This document shows positions 29,100-37,300 of a stretch of 64,000 nt of DNA, in pieces (positions within the stretch are counted from its first letter, which is position 1; every line of letters begins with the position of its first letter). A program made the translations under genes and the position numbers. Under the pieces are notes generated by a model that worked only from the letters and a program-made list of their open reading frames with translations, did no database searches and was not told where the DNA came from. Origin of the DNA: a virus; the IMG/VR virus record IMGVR_UViG_3300010373_000043, positions 1 to 64,000 of that record; one strand, 5' to 3'.

Positions 29100-29420
29100 C
29101 TACAGCCCGTTCTTCTGACGGTAAGCGTCGACCAGATCCTTCGCTTCCTTCAGACCGAGGTTCGTGCGAGCACGCACGGACTTGATGGCGGGGATGTAGT
29201 CACGAGCGAGAACCATCGAGCGCTCGGTAGCGGTGAGGGTTTCGCCTTCGACGCGAGACTTCTCTTGACGGTAGGTGTAGATGCTGTCGTTGATGTTCGC
29301 GAGTTGTGCATCCAGGATCGCGACACGCTCCATGAGGATCACGCGAGACGCGGTGACACGCCCCTTCTTCGCGATCAGAGCATTCAGATCCTTGTCTGCC
29401 TGACTGAGCTTCTTCGCCAT
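29100..29420 (-). CDS. coiled-coil protein with ribosomal L7/L12-like C-terminal domain, 106 aa
   Basis: The C-terminal residues 72-106 (IPAIKSVRARTNLGLKEAKD) closely match the bL12 C-terminal helix pair (IxxVRxxTxLGLKEAKxLV) that contacts elongation factors. The N-terminus is a coiled coil instead of the L12 dimerisation domain. The upstream leader contains GGAGG. A possible translation-factor-binding phage protein. Confidence 0.72.
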   Translation of the reverse strand: MAKKLSQADKDLNALIAKKGRVTASRVILMERVAILDAQLANINDSIYTYRQEKSRVEGETLTATERSMVLARDYIPAIKSVRARTNLGLKEAKDLVDAYRQKNGL

Positions 29421-29438
29421 TTTGGGCCTCCTGTGGCC

Positions 29439-29447
29439 CTTATAGCG
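29439..29447 (-). promoter_or_regulatory. early-type motif CGCTATAAG
   Basis: Followed by an 18-nt leader with CAGGAGG before ATG 29420 (the leadered class). Confidence 0.6.
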
Positions 29448-29450
29448 AAT

Positions 29451-29579
29451 CTATCTACCGCCGAAGTACCAGACCCACTTGCACAGCTCTTTCCAGAACG
29501 AAAACCATTCCTCATGCCACCAACATTCGTGGAAATAGGCACTATAGAAGGTGCCGTCGCAGAAGTGGCAATCGCGCAT
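29451..29579 (-). CDS. Trp/Cys-rich microprotein, 42 aa
   Basis: MRDCHFCDGTF start (ATG 29579) one base after the upstream TAA. It has CxxC, six tryptophans and several His, a small metal-binding or membrane-interacting peptide. The stop lies inside the following motif. Confidence 0.55.
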   Translation of the reverse strand: MRDCHFCDGTFYSAYFHECWWHEEWFSFWKELCKWVWYFGGR

Positions 29580-29580
29580 G

Positions 29581-29766
29581 TTACTGTTCCTGGAGAGCGA
29601 GCTTGCGAGCCCACAGCTCATGGCACTTGAGGCACTTGGCTGTGGGCTTGCGTAGGACTTTGTAGGTGGGATGCTTCTCACACAGCGGTTTTTGAACCAC
29701 CGTAGGACAATCGCAGTTGCCCATGGGGCAGCCGCAATTGTGGGTATTGCCGCCGTGCTCGAACAT
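29581..29766 (-). CDS. Cys-rich zinc protein, 61 aa
   Basis: ATG 29766 overlaps the previous TAA (TAATG). Two clusters, CGCPMGNCDC and CLKC, plus CEKH, suggest zinc coordination in two sites. A longer frame upstream has shadow composition. Function unknown. Confidence 0.6.
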   Translation of the reverse strand: MFEHGGNTHNCGCPMGNCDCPTVVQKPLCEKHPTYKVLRKPTAKCLKCHELWARKLALQEQ

Positions 29767-30323
29767 TACAGAAGGCCGGAATCCTGGAGGAGAGCCTTCG
29801 AGAAGTTGCGAAGAGCCTTCGCGATCTTCTTGCGGCGACGCTCCCAGCCCGACTTGGTGTCGTCGTTGGCTTCGCCCACGCGATCGCACGTGAGACGCAG
29901 CGTGCTGGGCGGCGTCGACGAATACGGGTAACCGCTTTCGCCCGTGACCGTCTCGGTCTTGCCGTACTCGACATCTTCCTCGTTGAGCCCGAGCGACTTG
30001 GCGAACGCCTCGACGTTGTTCTCGATGGCGTACAGCTCTTCGTCCTCTTCGATGAGCTTCTTCAGCTCTTCCTTGGACATCTTCATCACGCGCTGCACTT
30101 CCTCGGGCAAGCAGTGAGCTGCCGAGAGCACGCAACCGAATGCACAGACCGGCTGACCCTTCTCATCGAAGGCTTCGCCCGTGCCGAACTTCTTCTCGAC
30201 ACCAGCGTCGAGACGCTCCGCAGTGCGCTCCGCTTCGAGAGCGATCACGAGAGCCTTGCGCTTGAGAGCAGGCGTCCAACGAACCGACGACTTGACGAAC
30301 TTCTCTGATTCCTTGTTTTCCAT
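29766..30323 (-). CDS. hypothetical protein, 185 aa
   Basis: The N-terminal helical part contains GQPVCAFGCVLSAA, reminiscent of DUF6197-type phage proteins. The middle is an acidic helix (KEELKKLIEEDEELYAIE). The leader contains AGAGG 8 nt before ATG 30323. Function unknown. Confidence 0.68.
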   Translation of the reverse strand: MENKESEKFVKSSVRWTPALKRKALVIALEAERTAERLDAGVEKKFGTGEAFDEKGQPVCAFGCVLSAAHCLPEEVQRVMKMSKEELKKLIEEDEELYAIENNVEAFAKSLGLNEEDVEYGKTETVTGESGYPYSSTPPSTLRLTCDRVGEANDDTKSGWERRRKKIAKALRNFSKALLQDSGLL

Positions 30324-30341
30324 TTCGACCTCTGTGTGCCT

Positions 30342-30350
30342 CTTATAGCG
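30342..30350 (-). promoter_or_regulatory. early-type motif CGCTATAAG
   Basis: 18-nt leader with CAGAGG before ATG 30323. Confidence 0.6.
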
Positions 30351-30353
30351 GAT

Positions 30354-30695
30354 CTATTCTTCGACCAGCTTTGATTGCATCATCATGTCGCGTAGCATCC
30401 AGTCAGGCCACGTCGGCTTGTACATGTCGTCGAACCAAATCGCGACTGCACGATTGCGACAGAATGCATTGGACGGCGAGGGATCGTGATAGAGATGCTG
30501 CATGATGCAGCCTGGAGCCTTCGCGTTGTAGCTGAGGATGGTATGCGTGGGATCGAGATGCACATCACCACCTGTCATCAACAAGCCTTCACGATGCTTC
30601 TCGACGACAGTTTCGAGCTGTTCTCTCGTGATTTGCTCACCGAGGTAAAACGAGATCGACCCATCCTTGCGCTTGCTGCCGTACGAGATTTCCAT
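30354..30695 (-). CDS. hypothetical protein, 113 aa
   Basis: Start MEISYGSKRKD at ATG 30695 lies behind a CGATATAAG variant. Alpha/beta protein with ITREQLETVVEKHREG and an HLYHD segment. No family recognised. Confidence 0.65.
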   Translation of the reverse strand: MEISYGSKRKDGSISFYLGEQITREQLETVVEKHREGLLMTGGDVHLDPTHTILSYNAKAPGCIMQHLYHDPSPSNAFCRNRAVAIWFDDMYKPTWPDWMLRDMMMQSKLVEE

Positions 30696-30705
30696 ATTTG
30701 TATTC

Positions 30706-30714
30706 CTTATATCG
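30706..30714 (-). promoter_or_regulatory. early-type motif variant CGATATAAG
   Basis: One mismatch; TATAAG then 10 nt to ATG 30695. The upstream stop codon is inside the motif. Confidence 0.5.
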
Positions 30715-30871
30715 AATCTGTCCAATAGATCTGGAGGGCATCCCAGCATGGAGGCAAGCCTGGAGGAGGAACTTCGTGTACGTCCCTCGTGATCCAAGGC
30801 GCTTTCATCCAACGAAGCCAGTTCTGGATCTCATTGCGACAAATCTCGTGGTGTGGGCAGCCGCGTAGCAC
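30707..30871 (-). CDS. small Trp/Cys protein, 54 aa
   Basis: GTG start overlaps the TAG of the kinase-like gene (TAGTG). VLRGCPHHEICRNEIQNWLRW begins with a C/H cluster. Coupled translation suggests an accessory of the kinase-like protein. Confidence 0.55.
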   Translation of the reverse strand: MLRGCPHHEICRNEIQNWLRWMKAPWITRDVHEVPPPGLPPCWDALQIYWTDSI

Positions 30872-31341
30872 TATTTCCTCTTGAAAACGTACTCGTGGTT
30901 CGCGTAGTCCCACGCCACGAGTCGTCCATCACGAGTCCAGCCGCACTGACCGCCATCACACTCACCACACCACGGCTCGAACTTCTGACGGTTCTTCCGA
31001 TAGAATTCTCCCGCACTCAAAGCGCAGGGCGCAGCGTCGACGACCTCTTCCATGTGGAGGATCTTGACACCCTCGAACACTTCGATTGAGCAGCGAGCGA
31101 GACGAGGATCTTTCAAGCGAACGAACATGTCGTATTCGTTCTTGTTCGCATCCTCACCCGCTCTGGAGTGAGGCACCTTGATCACGCTACTGGTGTAGGG
31201 ATTGCGGAAGGTGACGCGATGGCGACCACTACCGATCTCTTCGAATCCGCCCAGGCCAAATGCCACGCGGATCTGTCGCATATCGTAATCGTCGACCAGA
31301 TATCTGAGTGATGTCTTCGATTCCGGCAAAAGGGCACTCAT
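30871..31341 (-). CDS. kinase-like fold protein, 156 aa
   Basis: FEEIGSGRHRVTF resembles a glycine-rich nucleotide loop and VIKVPHS the lysine-bearing strand of a kinase N-lobe, followed by NEYDMFVRL and GRLVAWDYAN. No full catalytic HRD loop is visible, so it may be a reduced or inactive kinase, as is common in phages. Also contains CGECDGGQC. Leaderless start, 6 nt after TATAAG. Confidence 0.65.
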   Translation of the reverse strand: MSALLPESKTSLRYLVDDYDMRQIRVAFGLGGFEEIGSGRHRVTFRNPYTSSVIKVPHSRAGEDANKNEYDMFVRLKDPRLARCSIEVFEGVKILHMEEVVDAAPCALSAGEFYRKNRQKFEPWCGECDGGQCGWTRDGRLVAWDYANHEYVFKRK

Positions 31342-31347
31342 GTGCCC

Positions 31348-31356
31348 CTTATAGCG
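31348..31356 (-). promoter_or_regulatory. early-type motif CGCTATAAG
   Basis: TATAAG-GGGCAC-ATG; the 25 nt from motif into the gene are identical to those at 61334-61349. Confidence 0.65.
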
Positions 31357-31362
31357 AATCGA

Positions 31363-32298
31363 CTAGTGGCACTTATTCTTGCAATCGGAGCTGAACAAAC
31401 CGTTGTAGGCTGGTCCACCACAACGATCGCACTTGTGCGGCCACTTCGTGGGATCGTTCGGATCTGCTGGTGCTGGTGCAGAAGAGAACACAGCCGGTTT
31501 GGGCTGTGCTGGTGCCGAAGGCTTGGTGAAGTAGCCCAAGCTCTGCTTAGGTGCTGGAGATGCACTGACCGTAATCGATCCGACCGCAGGAGCCTGATAC
31601 AGATAGCGGCCGAAGCCCTTCGGTGCACAACCAGGATTCTCGAAGAAGAGGACCGGCTCGGGATCGCCAGCGTCGTAGCGTGACTGGCTCAAGATCTCTC
31701 GTACTGCATCTGATTGCAACATCGCTTGGTACGTGATGCGCGTCTTTCTCGACCCCAGAGCCCTTGAGAGGCGAATGTAGATATGCTTCTTGCCCGGCGT
31801 GCCTGACTTCGAAGGAATGACCGCTTCAGCGACAAATGCCATGATGTTCTGCTCGAACACCGGCTTCGCACGCAGATACGCTTGGTACTGCGCATCGGAG
31901 TCGATGTCGATGAATAGCTCATCGCCCTTTGGTGCGAGCACATCCCAGCCATTCGACTGAGCGTGCTGGATTGCCTGCGGGCTCGTGCGACCACCCGTAT
32001 AGGGCGCGTTCATGCTCACAGGACCGATGCCACCAGGAATCACGTGTGCCGGCATCGCGTGCGGAGGGATCATCGCAGCGACGAGAGGCTGACGAGGATG
32101 CGTGAAGCCCTTCACTCTCGGTAGAGTGATCTTGTCGAAGTCTCGCCCTTGTGGATCGAAAAAGATGTCGACCTTCTCAGGCGTGCGAGGAACCTGTACA
32201 GCAGTGACGATCGGCTTGCCTGAGCGAATTGATTCTTCCATCAATTCAGCAATACGCTTTACTTGTGCATCCCAAAATGGATCTTTGCCTTGGCTCAT
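31363..32298 (-). CDS. PrimPol-like phage protein with zinc tail, 311 aa
   Basis: Residues 120-230 contain GDELFIDIDSDAQYQAYL, then SKSGTPGKKHIYIRLSR and SDAVREILSQSRY: acids in the first strand and a conserved His strand, as in archaeo-eukaryotic primase/PrimPol domains. A Pro/Ala-rich linker leads to a C-terminal CDRCGGPAY...CKNKC zinc motif. It could synthesise primers or be an inactive relative; uncertain. Confidence 0.6.
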   Translation of the reverse strand: MSQGKDPFWDAQVKRIAELMEESIRSGKPIVTAVQVPRTPEKVDIFFDPQGRDFDKITLPRVKGFTHPRQPLVAAMIPPHAMPAHVIPGGIGPVSMNAPYTGGRTSPQAIQHAQSNGWDVLAPKGDELFIDIDSDAQYQAYLRAKPVFEQNIMAFVAEAVIPSKSGTPGKKHIYIRLSRALGSRKTRITYQAMLQSDAVREILSQSRYDAGDPEPVLFFENPGCAPKGFGRYLYQAPAVGSITVSASPAPKQSLGYFTKPSAPAQPKPAVFSSAPAPADPNDPTKWPHKCDRCGGPAYNGLFSSDCKNKCH

Positions 32299-32516
32299 TA
32301 GAAATTAACTCCACCCGAGCGAATCACCGTCGATCGACGAATCATCCAGAACTTCGAGCAGCGCTTACATGTCTTGCTGACTCCGCTCCAGCTCGTTGAG
32401 TTGAACCACTTGTGACCAACAACGAAGCAGACCGATCGATAGAGAGTGCGACGAATCCGCTTCTTCATGCGGTGTCGCTGAACATGAAAATGGAACTTGA
32501 TGGTTGAAAGCTTCAC
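32298..32516 (-). CDS. basic zinc-knuckle protein, 72 aa
   Basis: GTG 32516 stands 6 nt after TATAAG. The product is basic with CFVVGHKW and CKRC, resembling small phage zinc proteins of DUF1660 type. Coupled to the PrimPol-like gene by TAATG. Confidence 0.65.
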   Translation of the reverse strand: MKLSTIKFHFHVQRHRMKKRIRRTLYRSVCFVVGHKWFNSTSWSGVSKTCKRCSKFWMIRRSTVIRSGGVNF

Positions 32517-32522
32517 GTACCG

Positions 32523-32531
32523 CTTATAGCG
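32523..32531 (-). promoter_or_regulatory. early-type motif CGCTATAAG
   Basis: TATAAG-CGGTAC-GTG, 6-nt spacing to a GTG start. Confidence 0.6.
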
Positions 32532-32534
32532 GAT

Positions 32535-32942
32535 CTACCAGCGGATCTCGAAGTTGTAGCTATAGTGACCTTCCCAATGCATGCCGTCGTCGTTGACTGG
32601 TTCTACCCAGTGACGAGTTGCTGTTGCCTTGAGACCAGCCTCGGTGACGAGCAAAGGCATCAGCAGAGCAAGAGCTTCGTCACCCCAATTTTCAAGCTCT
32701 GTGGGCTTGTAATAGGAGTTGAACGTGATCTTGTCGTGGCCGAGCCCCGCTTCTCTTTCGAGCAGCGTTGGCAGCTTGTCCTTGATCCAAGCGTGACAGC
32801 AAGCGAGAGTGTCGGCTTTCCACTTCTCGTGGGCAATTCGCTCTTCCTCGCGCTTCTTCTCGGCTGCGAGACGCTTCTCTTCTTGCTCTTCGGCGTGCTT
32901 CTTCTGACCACGCTCGATTGCTTCTTGGACAGCCTTATTCAT
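32535..32942 (-). CDS. coiled-coil hypothetical protein, 135 aa
   Basis: Residues 1-45 are a charged coiled coil (RGQKKHAEEQEEKRLAAEKK). The remainder looks alpha/beta with a strand-rich end (EGHYSYNFEIRW). It overlaps the upstream gene by 8 nt. Confidence 0.66.
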   Translation of the reverse strand: MNKAVQEAIERGQKKHAEEQEEKRLAAEKKREEERIAHEKWKADTLACCHAWIKDKLPTLLEREAGLGHDKITFNSYYKPTELENWGDEALALLMPLLVTEAGLKATATRHWVEPVNDDGMHWEGHYSYNFEIRW

Positions 32943-33288
32943 CGAATCGCCAATCGTCGTATGAGACTTCGACGGGGAACGTCGGCAGAGCAGGCACGTC
33001 GGTCATCTTGTGCGCAATCGCACGAGCGTACATATCGAATTTCTGGCGCAGATCGACAGCATCATCGCCCAGGCCGAGGCTGACGCTCCTGTCATTGTCG
33101 TCGCGACCAGTGACCCAGCTAAAGCTGACGCCATGCACCTTGATGCCGGTCGTCTTGAAAGCCTGAGCCATCAGACAATTCTTGCAGTACTCGCCACCCG
33201 GCTTACCCAGCTCGGGAATCGCTTCTGCAACAGCCTTGTCCCACATCTCTTGCGTGATGGTGATCTTCTTGCCGGTTTTCGTGCTCAT
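32935..33288 (-). CDS. hypothetical protein, 117 aa
   Basis: ITITQEMWDKAVAE, then YCKNCLMAQAFK (helix with a Cys pair) and a beta segment VHGVSFSWVTG. Leaderless start. No family recognised. Confidence 0.68.
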   Translation of the reverse strand: MSTKTGKKITITQEMWDKAVAEAIPELGKPGGEYCKNCLMAQAFKTTGIKVHGVSFSWVTGRDDNDRSVSLGLGDDAVDLRQKFDMYARAIAHKMTDVPALPTFPVEVSYDDWRFDE

Positions 33289-33294
33289 GTGCCT

Positions 33295-33303
33295 CTTATA
33301 GCG
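33295..33303 (-). promoter_or_regulatory. early-type motif CGCTATAAG
   Basis: TATAAG-AGGCAC-ATG 33288. Confidence 0.65.
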
Positions 33304-33306
33304 AAT

Positions 33307-33555
33307 TTAGGGCAACCACACTTGGAAACCGGTTGCGCCGTACATTTGGGATGTGTAGCCGGCTGCCGCAAATTCGCCCATTAGTCGTGTGGCGATGTTC
33401 TTGTGCGATTGCTGCTGCACGGTGGGAGACCACTTGAAGTAGCCTTCCTTGGCCATGGCCTCGATCGCCATCGTCTTGACGTGCTCATAGAGCCTGTCGA
33501 CCGACTGAGCAGTCGTCGGAATCGTGATGACGTTCGGATCGGGTGCAGCCTTCAT
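33307..33555 (-). CDS. hypothetical protein, 82 aa
   Basis: Mostly helical with AQSVDRLYEHVKTMAIEAMA. Monocistronic, leaderless. No family recognised. Confidence 0.65.
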   Translation of the reverse strand: MKAAPDPNVITIPTTAQSVDRLYEHVKTMAIEAMAKEGYFKWSPTVQQQSHKNIATRLMGEFAAAGYTSQMYGATGFQVWLP

Positions 33556-33561
33556 GTCCCT

Positions 33562-33570
33562 CTTATAGCG
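33562..33570 (-). promoter_or_regulatory. early-type motif CGCTATAAG
   Basis: TATAAG-AGGGAC-ATG 33555. Confidence 0.65.
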
Positions 33571-33574
33571 ATTG

Positions 33575-33811
33575 TTATGATTGCTGCATAGGAATCGTTA
33601 CAGTGATCTCATCGGCTACTCTTTCAGAAACTTCGTAGCCGCCGAGCTTGAAGCCTTCGAAATGAGAACGATAGATTCTCTGTACTTCATATGTATGATC
33701 GAACATCTTAACTTTAAAAGAGCCATACTGTTGAAGACTGGCAACGATTCTGTCGAGGATTGTCTTGGTAAGGGCTTCACGAGACGATTCAAGAGTAGGA
33801 TAAATTGTCAT
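33575..33811 (-). CDS. hypothetical protein, 78 aa
   Basis: Helix then beta strands (GGYEVSERVADEITVTIP). Base composition is more AT-rich than its neighbours. Monocistronic, leaderless. Confidence 0.65.
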   Translation of the reverse strand: MTIYPTLESSREALTKTILDRIVASLQQYGSFKVKMFDHTYEVQRIYRSHFEGFKLGGYEVSERVADEITVTIPMQQS

Positions 33812-33817
33812 GGACTT

Positions 33818-33826
33818 CTTATAGCG
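33818..33826 (-). promoter_or_regulatory. early-type motif CGCTATAAG
   Basis: TATAAG-AAGTCC-ATG 33811. The six bases are not G-rich, which argues that spacing and not a Shine-Dalgarno match is the conserved feature. Confidence 0.65.
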
Positions 33827-34277
33827 GATCTCGCCATCGTGTCCCGTTCACGATTCGACTCACTTGTTGATGGCTGATACCATAGAGCAGCGCAATCGCC
33901 TTCTGGCTCAGTGCGCCCTCGTGATAGATTTCCTTGATTGCCTCAACTTGATCCTCAGTGAGTTTCCTACGACCATGACGAATCTTGTAAGCGTGGCGTC
34001 TCTTCAGAACCATGTCCTGCATGTTGTCTTGGTGTGTGCCGAGGAATAGGTGATCTGGATTCACGCACAGCTTCACGTCACATCTATGAAGCACATGAGA
34101 GTCACCAATTGGCCCATGTTCTAGCTCAAAAGAGATACGATGGGCATAGGTCGGCACTCGCTTGACGCTAAATACGCCATAGCCGCTTCGAACGGCAGCC
34201 GTCCACAACCAACAGCCTCCCGGCGAGAGCTGGGATCGGTCGACCTTTGCCCAAAACAGATCTACTGATACTTCCAC
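33819..34277 (-). CDS. HNH endonuclease with C-terminal helix-turn-helix, 152 aa
   Basis: GCWLWTAAVRSGYGVF, then AHRISFELEHGPI and HRCDVKLCVNPDHL form the HNH_3 homing-type nuclease seen in free-standing phage genes. The C-terminal 45 residues (LTEDQVEAIKEIYHEGALS) add an HTH for site recognition. GTG start, leaderless. Likely a mobile gene at the border of the tail-module. Confidence 0.82.
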   Translation of the reverse strand: MEVSVDLFWAKVDRSQLSPGGCWLWTAAVRSGYGVFSVKRVPTYAHRISFELEHGPIGDSHVLHRCDVKLCVNPDHLFLGTHQDNMQDMVLKRRHAYKIRHGRRKLTEDQVEAIKEIYHEGALSQKAIALLYGISHQQVSRIVNGTRWRDPL

Positions 34278-34283
34278 ACTTCA

Positions 34284-34292
34284 CTTATAGCG
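34284..34292 (-). promoter_or_regulatory. early-type motif CGCTATAAG
   Basis: TATAAG-TGAAGT-GTG 34277; only 4 nt from the divergent late motif. Confidence 0.65.
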
Positions 34293-34296
34293 GATC

Positions 34297-34304
34297 GCAA
34301 TCTT
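34297..34304 (+). promoter_or_regulatory. late-type motif GCAATCTT
   Basis: 37 nt before the giant baseplate gene; divergent from the HNH gene. Confidence 0.55.
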
Positions 34305-34341
34305 CTTTAGCGAAACCCTCTAAGCCTAGGTCACTACTAGA

Positions 34342-37300
34342 ATGGCGACGATCCCAGTACCTCGTTCGTACTCACAAATTATCGGCGACATGATCGATGC
34401 GTTTTTGTCACGCTTTGGTCTGCGTTCGCTGAAGGTGGGCTCGCCCGTTCTCAGTATCCTAGAATCTGTCGCACAGTCTCAGCTTCGTAGCAGTGAGGAT
34501 ATCTTCACACTCCTCGAAGCCCAGTCTCTCGACAACGCTTCAGGGGATGCGCTTGATCGTATCGGTGCGGATGAGAGCACTCCTCGCATTCCGCAGAACC
34601 CTGCCTCGGGTACAGTTACGATCACCGATTCTTCATTTACAAAAGTTGCTTCAAAGATCTTTCAGGGAACACCGGCTCCGATTGTAGGCTCGACTAGCAT
34701 TAACGTCGTTGATGCGTCACTATATCCGAACACGGGATCTGTTTATCTTGGACGCAACACACCCCAATTCGAAGGCCCACTTGCTTACACGAGCAAGACA
34801 AATAACGGCACGTATTGGACACTAGCATTGAGCACACCTACCCTTCGTTTTCACAACCAAGGGGAGGGCGTGGTCCTTGCGCAAGGTGGCGACCGCCAAA
34901 TTCCAGCGGGTACGGTAGTACAAACACCTCAAGGGAATACCGCAGCAGCAGTCCAATTCAAGACGTTGTTCAACTCGACCATTCCTGATGGCGAGACTTC
35001 GATCACGGGTGTATTGGTCGTAGCGATTGTTCCGGGCATCTCGGGCAACGTAGCTGCGCTCGCTATCAATGGATGGGGATCAGGTAATGGCCCATTCACT
35101 GGTGCACAAGTCTCTAATCCTCTACCGCTTACAAACGGTACGAGCGTTGAAGATGATGACACCTACCGCGAGCGTATTCGTCAAGCAACTCAGTCACGCA
35201 CCAAGGGCACGGCACTGGCTATCCAGACGTTTGCCGTCGGTGTTACTTCGAGTGACGAAAATAAGCGCGTGCTCTCAGCGTCGGTGGTTACTCGTCAGGG
35301 TTACCCGACCACGCTGTATATCGATGACGGTACGGGCTATGAGATGCGTGCGCAGGGTGTGGCTATTGAATCACTCATTGATTCAGCCCTCGGTGGTGAG
35401 CAATACTTTAAAGTCTCACAACGTCCGATCGCCAAGGCATACATCCAGTCACTCAACGCAGCACCATACGTACTCGCTTCAGGAATGAAGCTGAGCTTCG
35501 CTGTGGATGGCGTAGTGACTGAGCACACGTTCGATGTGGATGGCTTCAGAAACATCACGAACGCTACAGCCTACGAAGTGGTTGCATCTATCAATGCAGA
35601 TACGACCCTTAATTGGCAAGCACGCACGGCAGGCTCAGGCACGCTCGTTGTTGTAACGGCTAAGGCTGATACCAACGAATCGATCCAGCTACAGACTGTC
35701 ACGGATGGCGATGACGCTAATTCAGCGCTGCTATTCCCTGCTGGTCGTGTGGATACGATGCGACTTTACCTCGATGACCGACTCCTATCTAAGGATGGGC
35801 GTACGGCCGAGGCATTGTCTAAGCCGATCGCTGAATGGGCTACGATGACATCGCCTCAATCCCTCGTGGTGAAGGTCGATGGTATCCAGCTCTCATTCGA
35901 TGCAGCGCAATTCCCGAAGTTCACCGATCAAGACTTCATTGACGCTAATACGGGCTTCACTACGCTAGGCCGCAATACGCTCGATGCATGGGCCAAGGTT
36001 TTCAACTACCGTATCCCAGGCATCACTGCGAGCGTAGAGGCTGGTGTGTTGGTCGTAGCCTCGAACCGTCAGCACTCAGCCAATGGCAAGGTGCAGATCG
36101 TATCGGGTGATCTTGTTTCGAACCACATGTTCGATACGCAGGTATCACTGGGTGCCAACAGCGATTACACACTCAATCGCAACACTGGCGAGCTGGCTCT
36201 TCAAACACCGCTCACAGTGGGCCAGAAGCTTTCAGCAGGCTCGACACAAACCCGAGCCTTCCTCCAGTCGCCTTCGATCTCAACGCTCAACCTAGCGGCT
36301 CAGGCGAATTTGTGGCTGGCTATGGACGCTGATGCTGCTGTGATCCCGACTGGTGTCAACAACGGCACTCCTCTCACATTCACTGCTACGGCTACTGCGT
36401 ACGGCTTCCTCATCAAGTGTGATGCAGGTACGGCTGTATTCCAGAATCTATTGGCTGGTGATTGGGTCGTGTTCTGGGATAGTGCTCTAGGAGCATTGAC
36501 CGGATCATACCGCGTATCGGCTGTCGACACCGGTTTCCAGTATTTCTATTTTGAAAAGAATACGACGTACTCTGGTGGACCAATCACTCTCACGAGCAAT
36601 GGTATCCAGTTCTGCCGTACGTCTACCGATCTGCCTCTACAGCACGACACGATCTCATCAGGCTCGCTGTACACCGCTACGTCTCTTGCCAATGCTTTGG
36701 ATGAGGAGCTGGTTGGTGCTCTCGCCACTACATATCGGACTAATATTCTCCGCGTTCGCACTAACACATTCTCGGATGTGAATGGCGATATCGCATTGGT
36801 AGCAGCAGACGTTGAGGCACAGAAGCTCGGTCTGCCTGTAGCGAATGCAACGAAGAACCTGACCGGCCACATGGCTTCGATCGAGTCTGGCAATTCGTTG
36901 GTCGGCACGCCTGACTTCCACTTGGCTCGTTACGTGACGAATGGTGGTACGCAGGATGATATCGTTATTGAACGTCTGCCGAATGAGATTCCCGACACTG
37001 GATTGACGCTATATGGTCTGCGTAATGACGACCTCGGTCTCACTCCATTGACTGATACAGCGTGGGGATCGCAATTCGGTTTCACCACGACTCTCAAGGA
37101 TGCATTCGCAAATGCTTCGAATTGGGAGATGGATATCCGTTCGACGCCTGAACAGCGTTGGATGGTGACTGACCGAATGATGTTCGCGAATGGCTTCATG
37201 CTCTCGCCGAGCGATCAATTCGGCGTGTTGGTCGATGGTGACGTTACACTCAAGCGCTTCTCGATTCCGATGTGGCGTACGTTCAAGCCGACATCACCGA

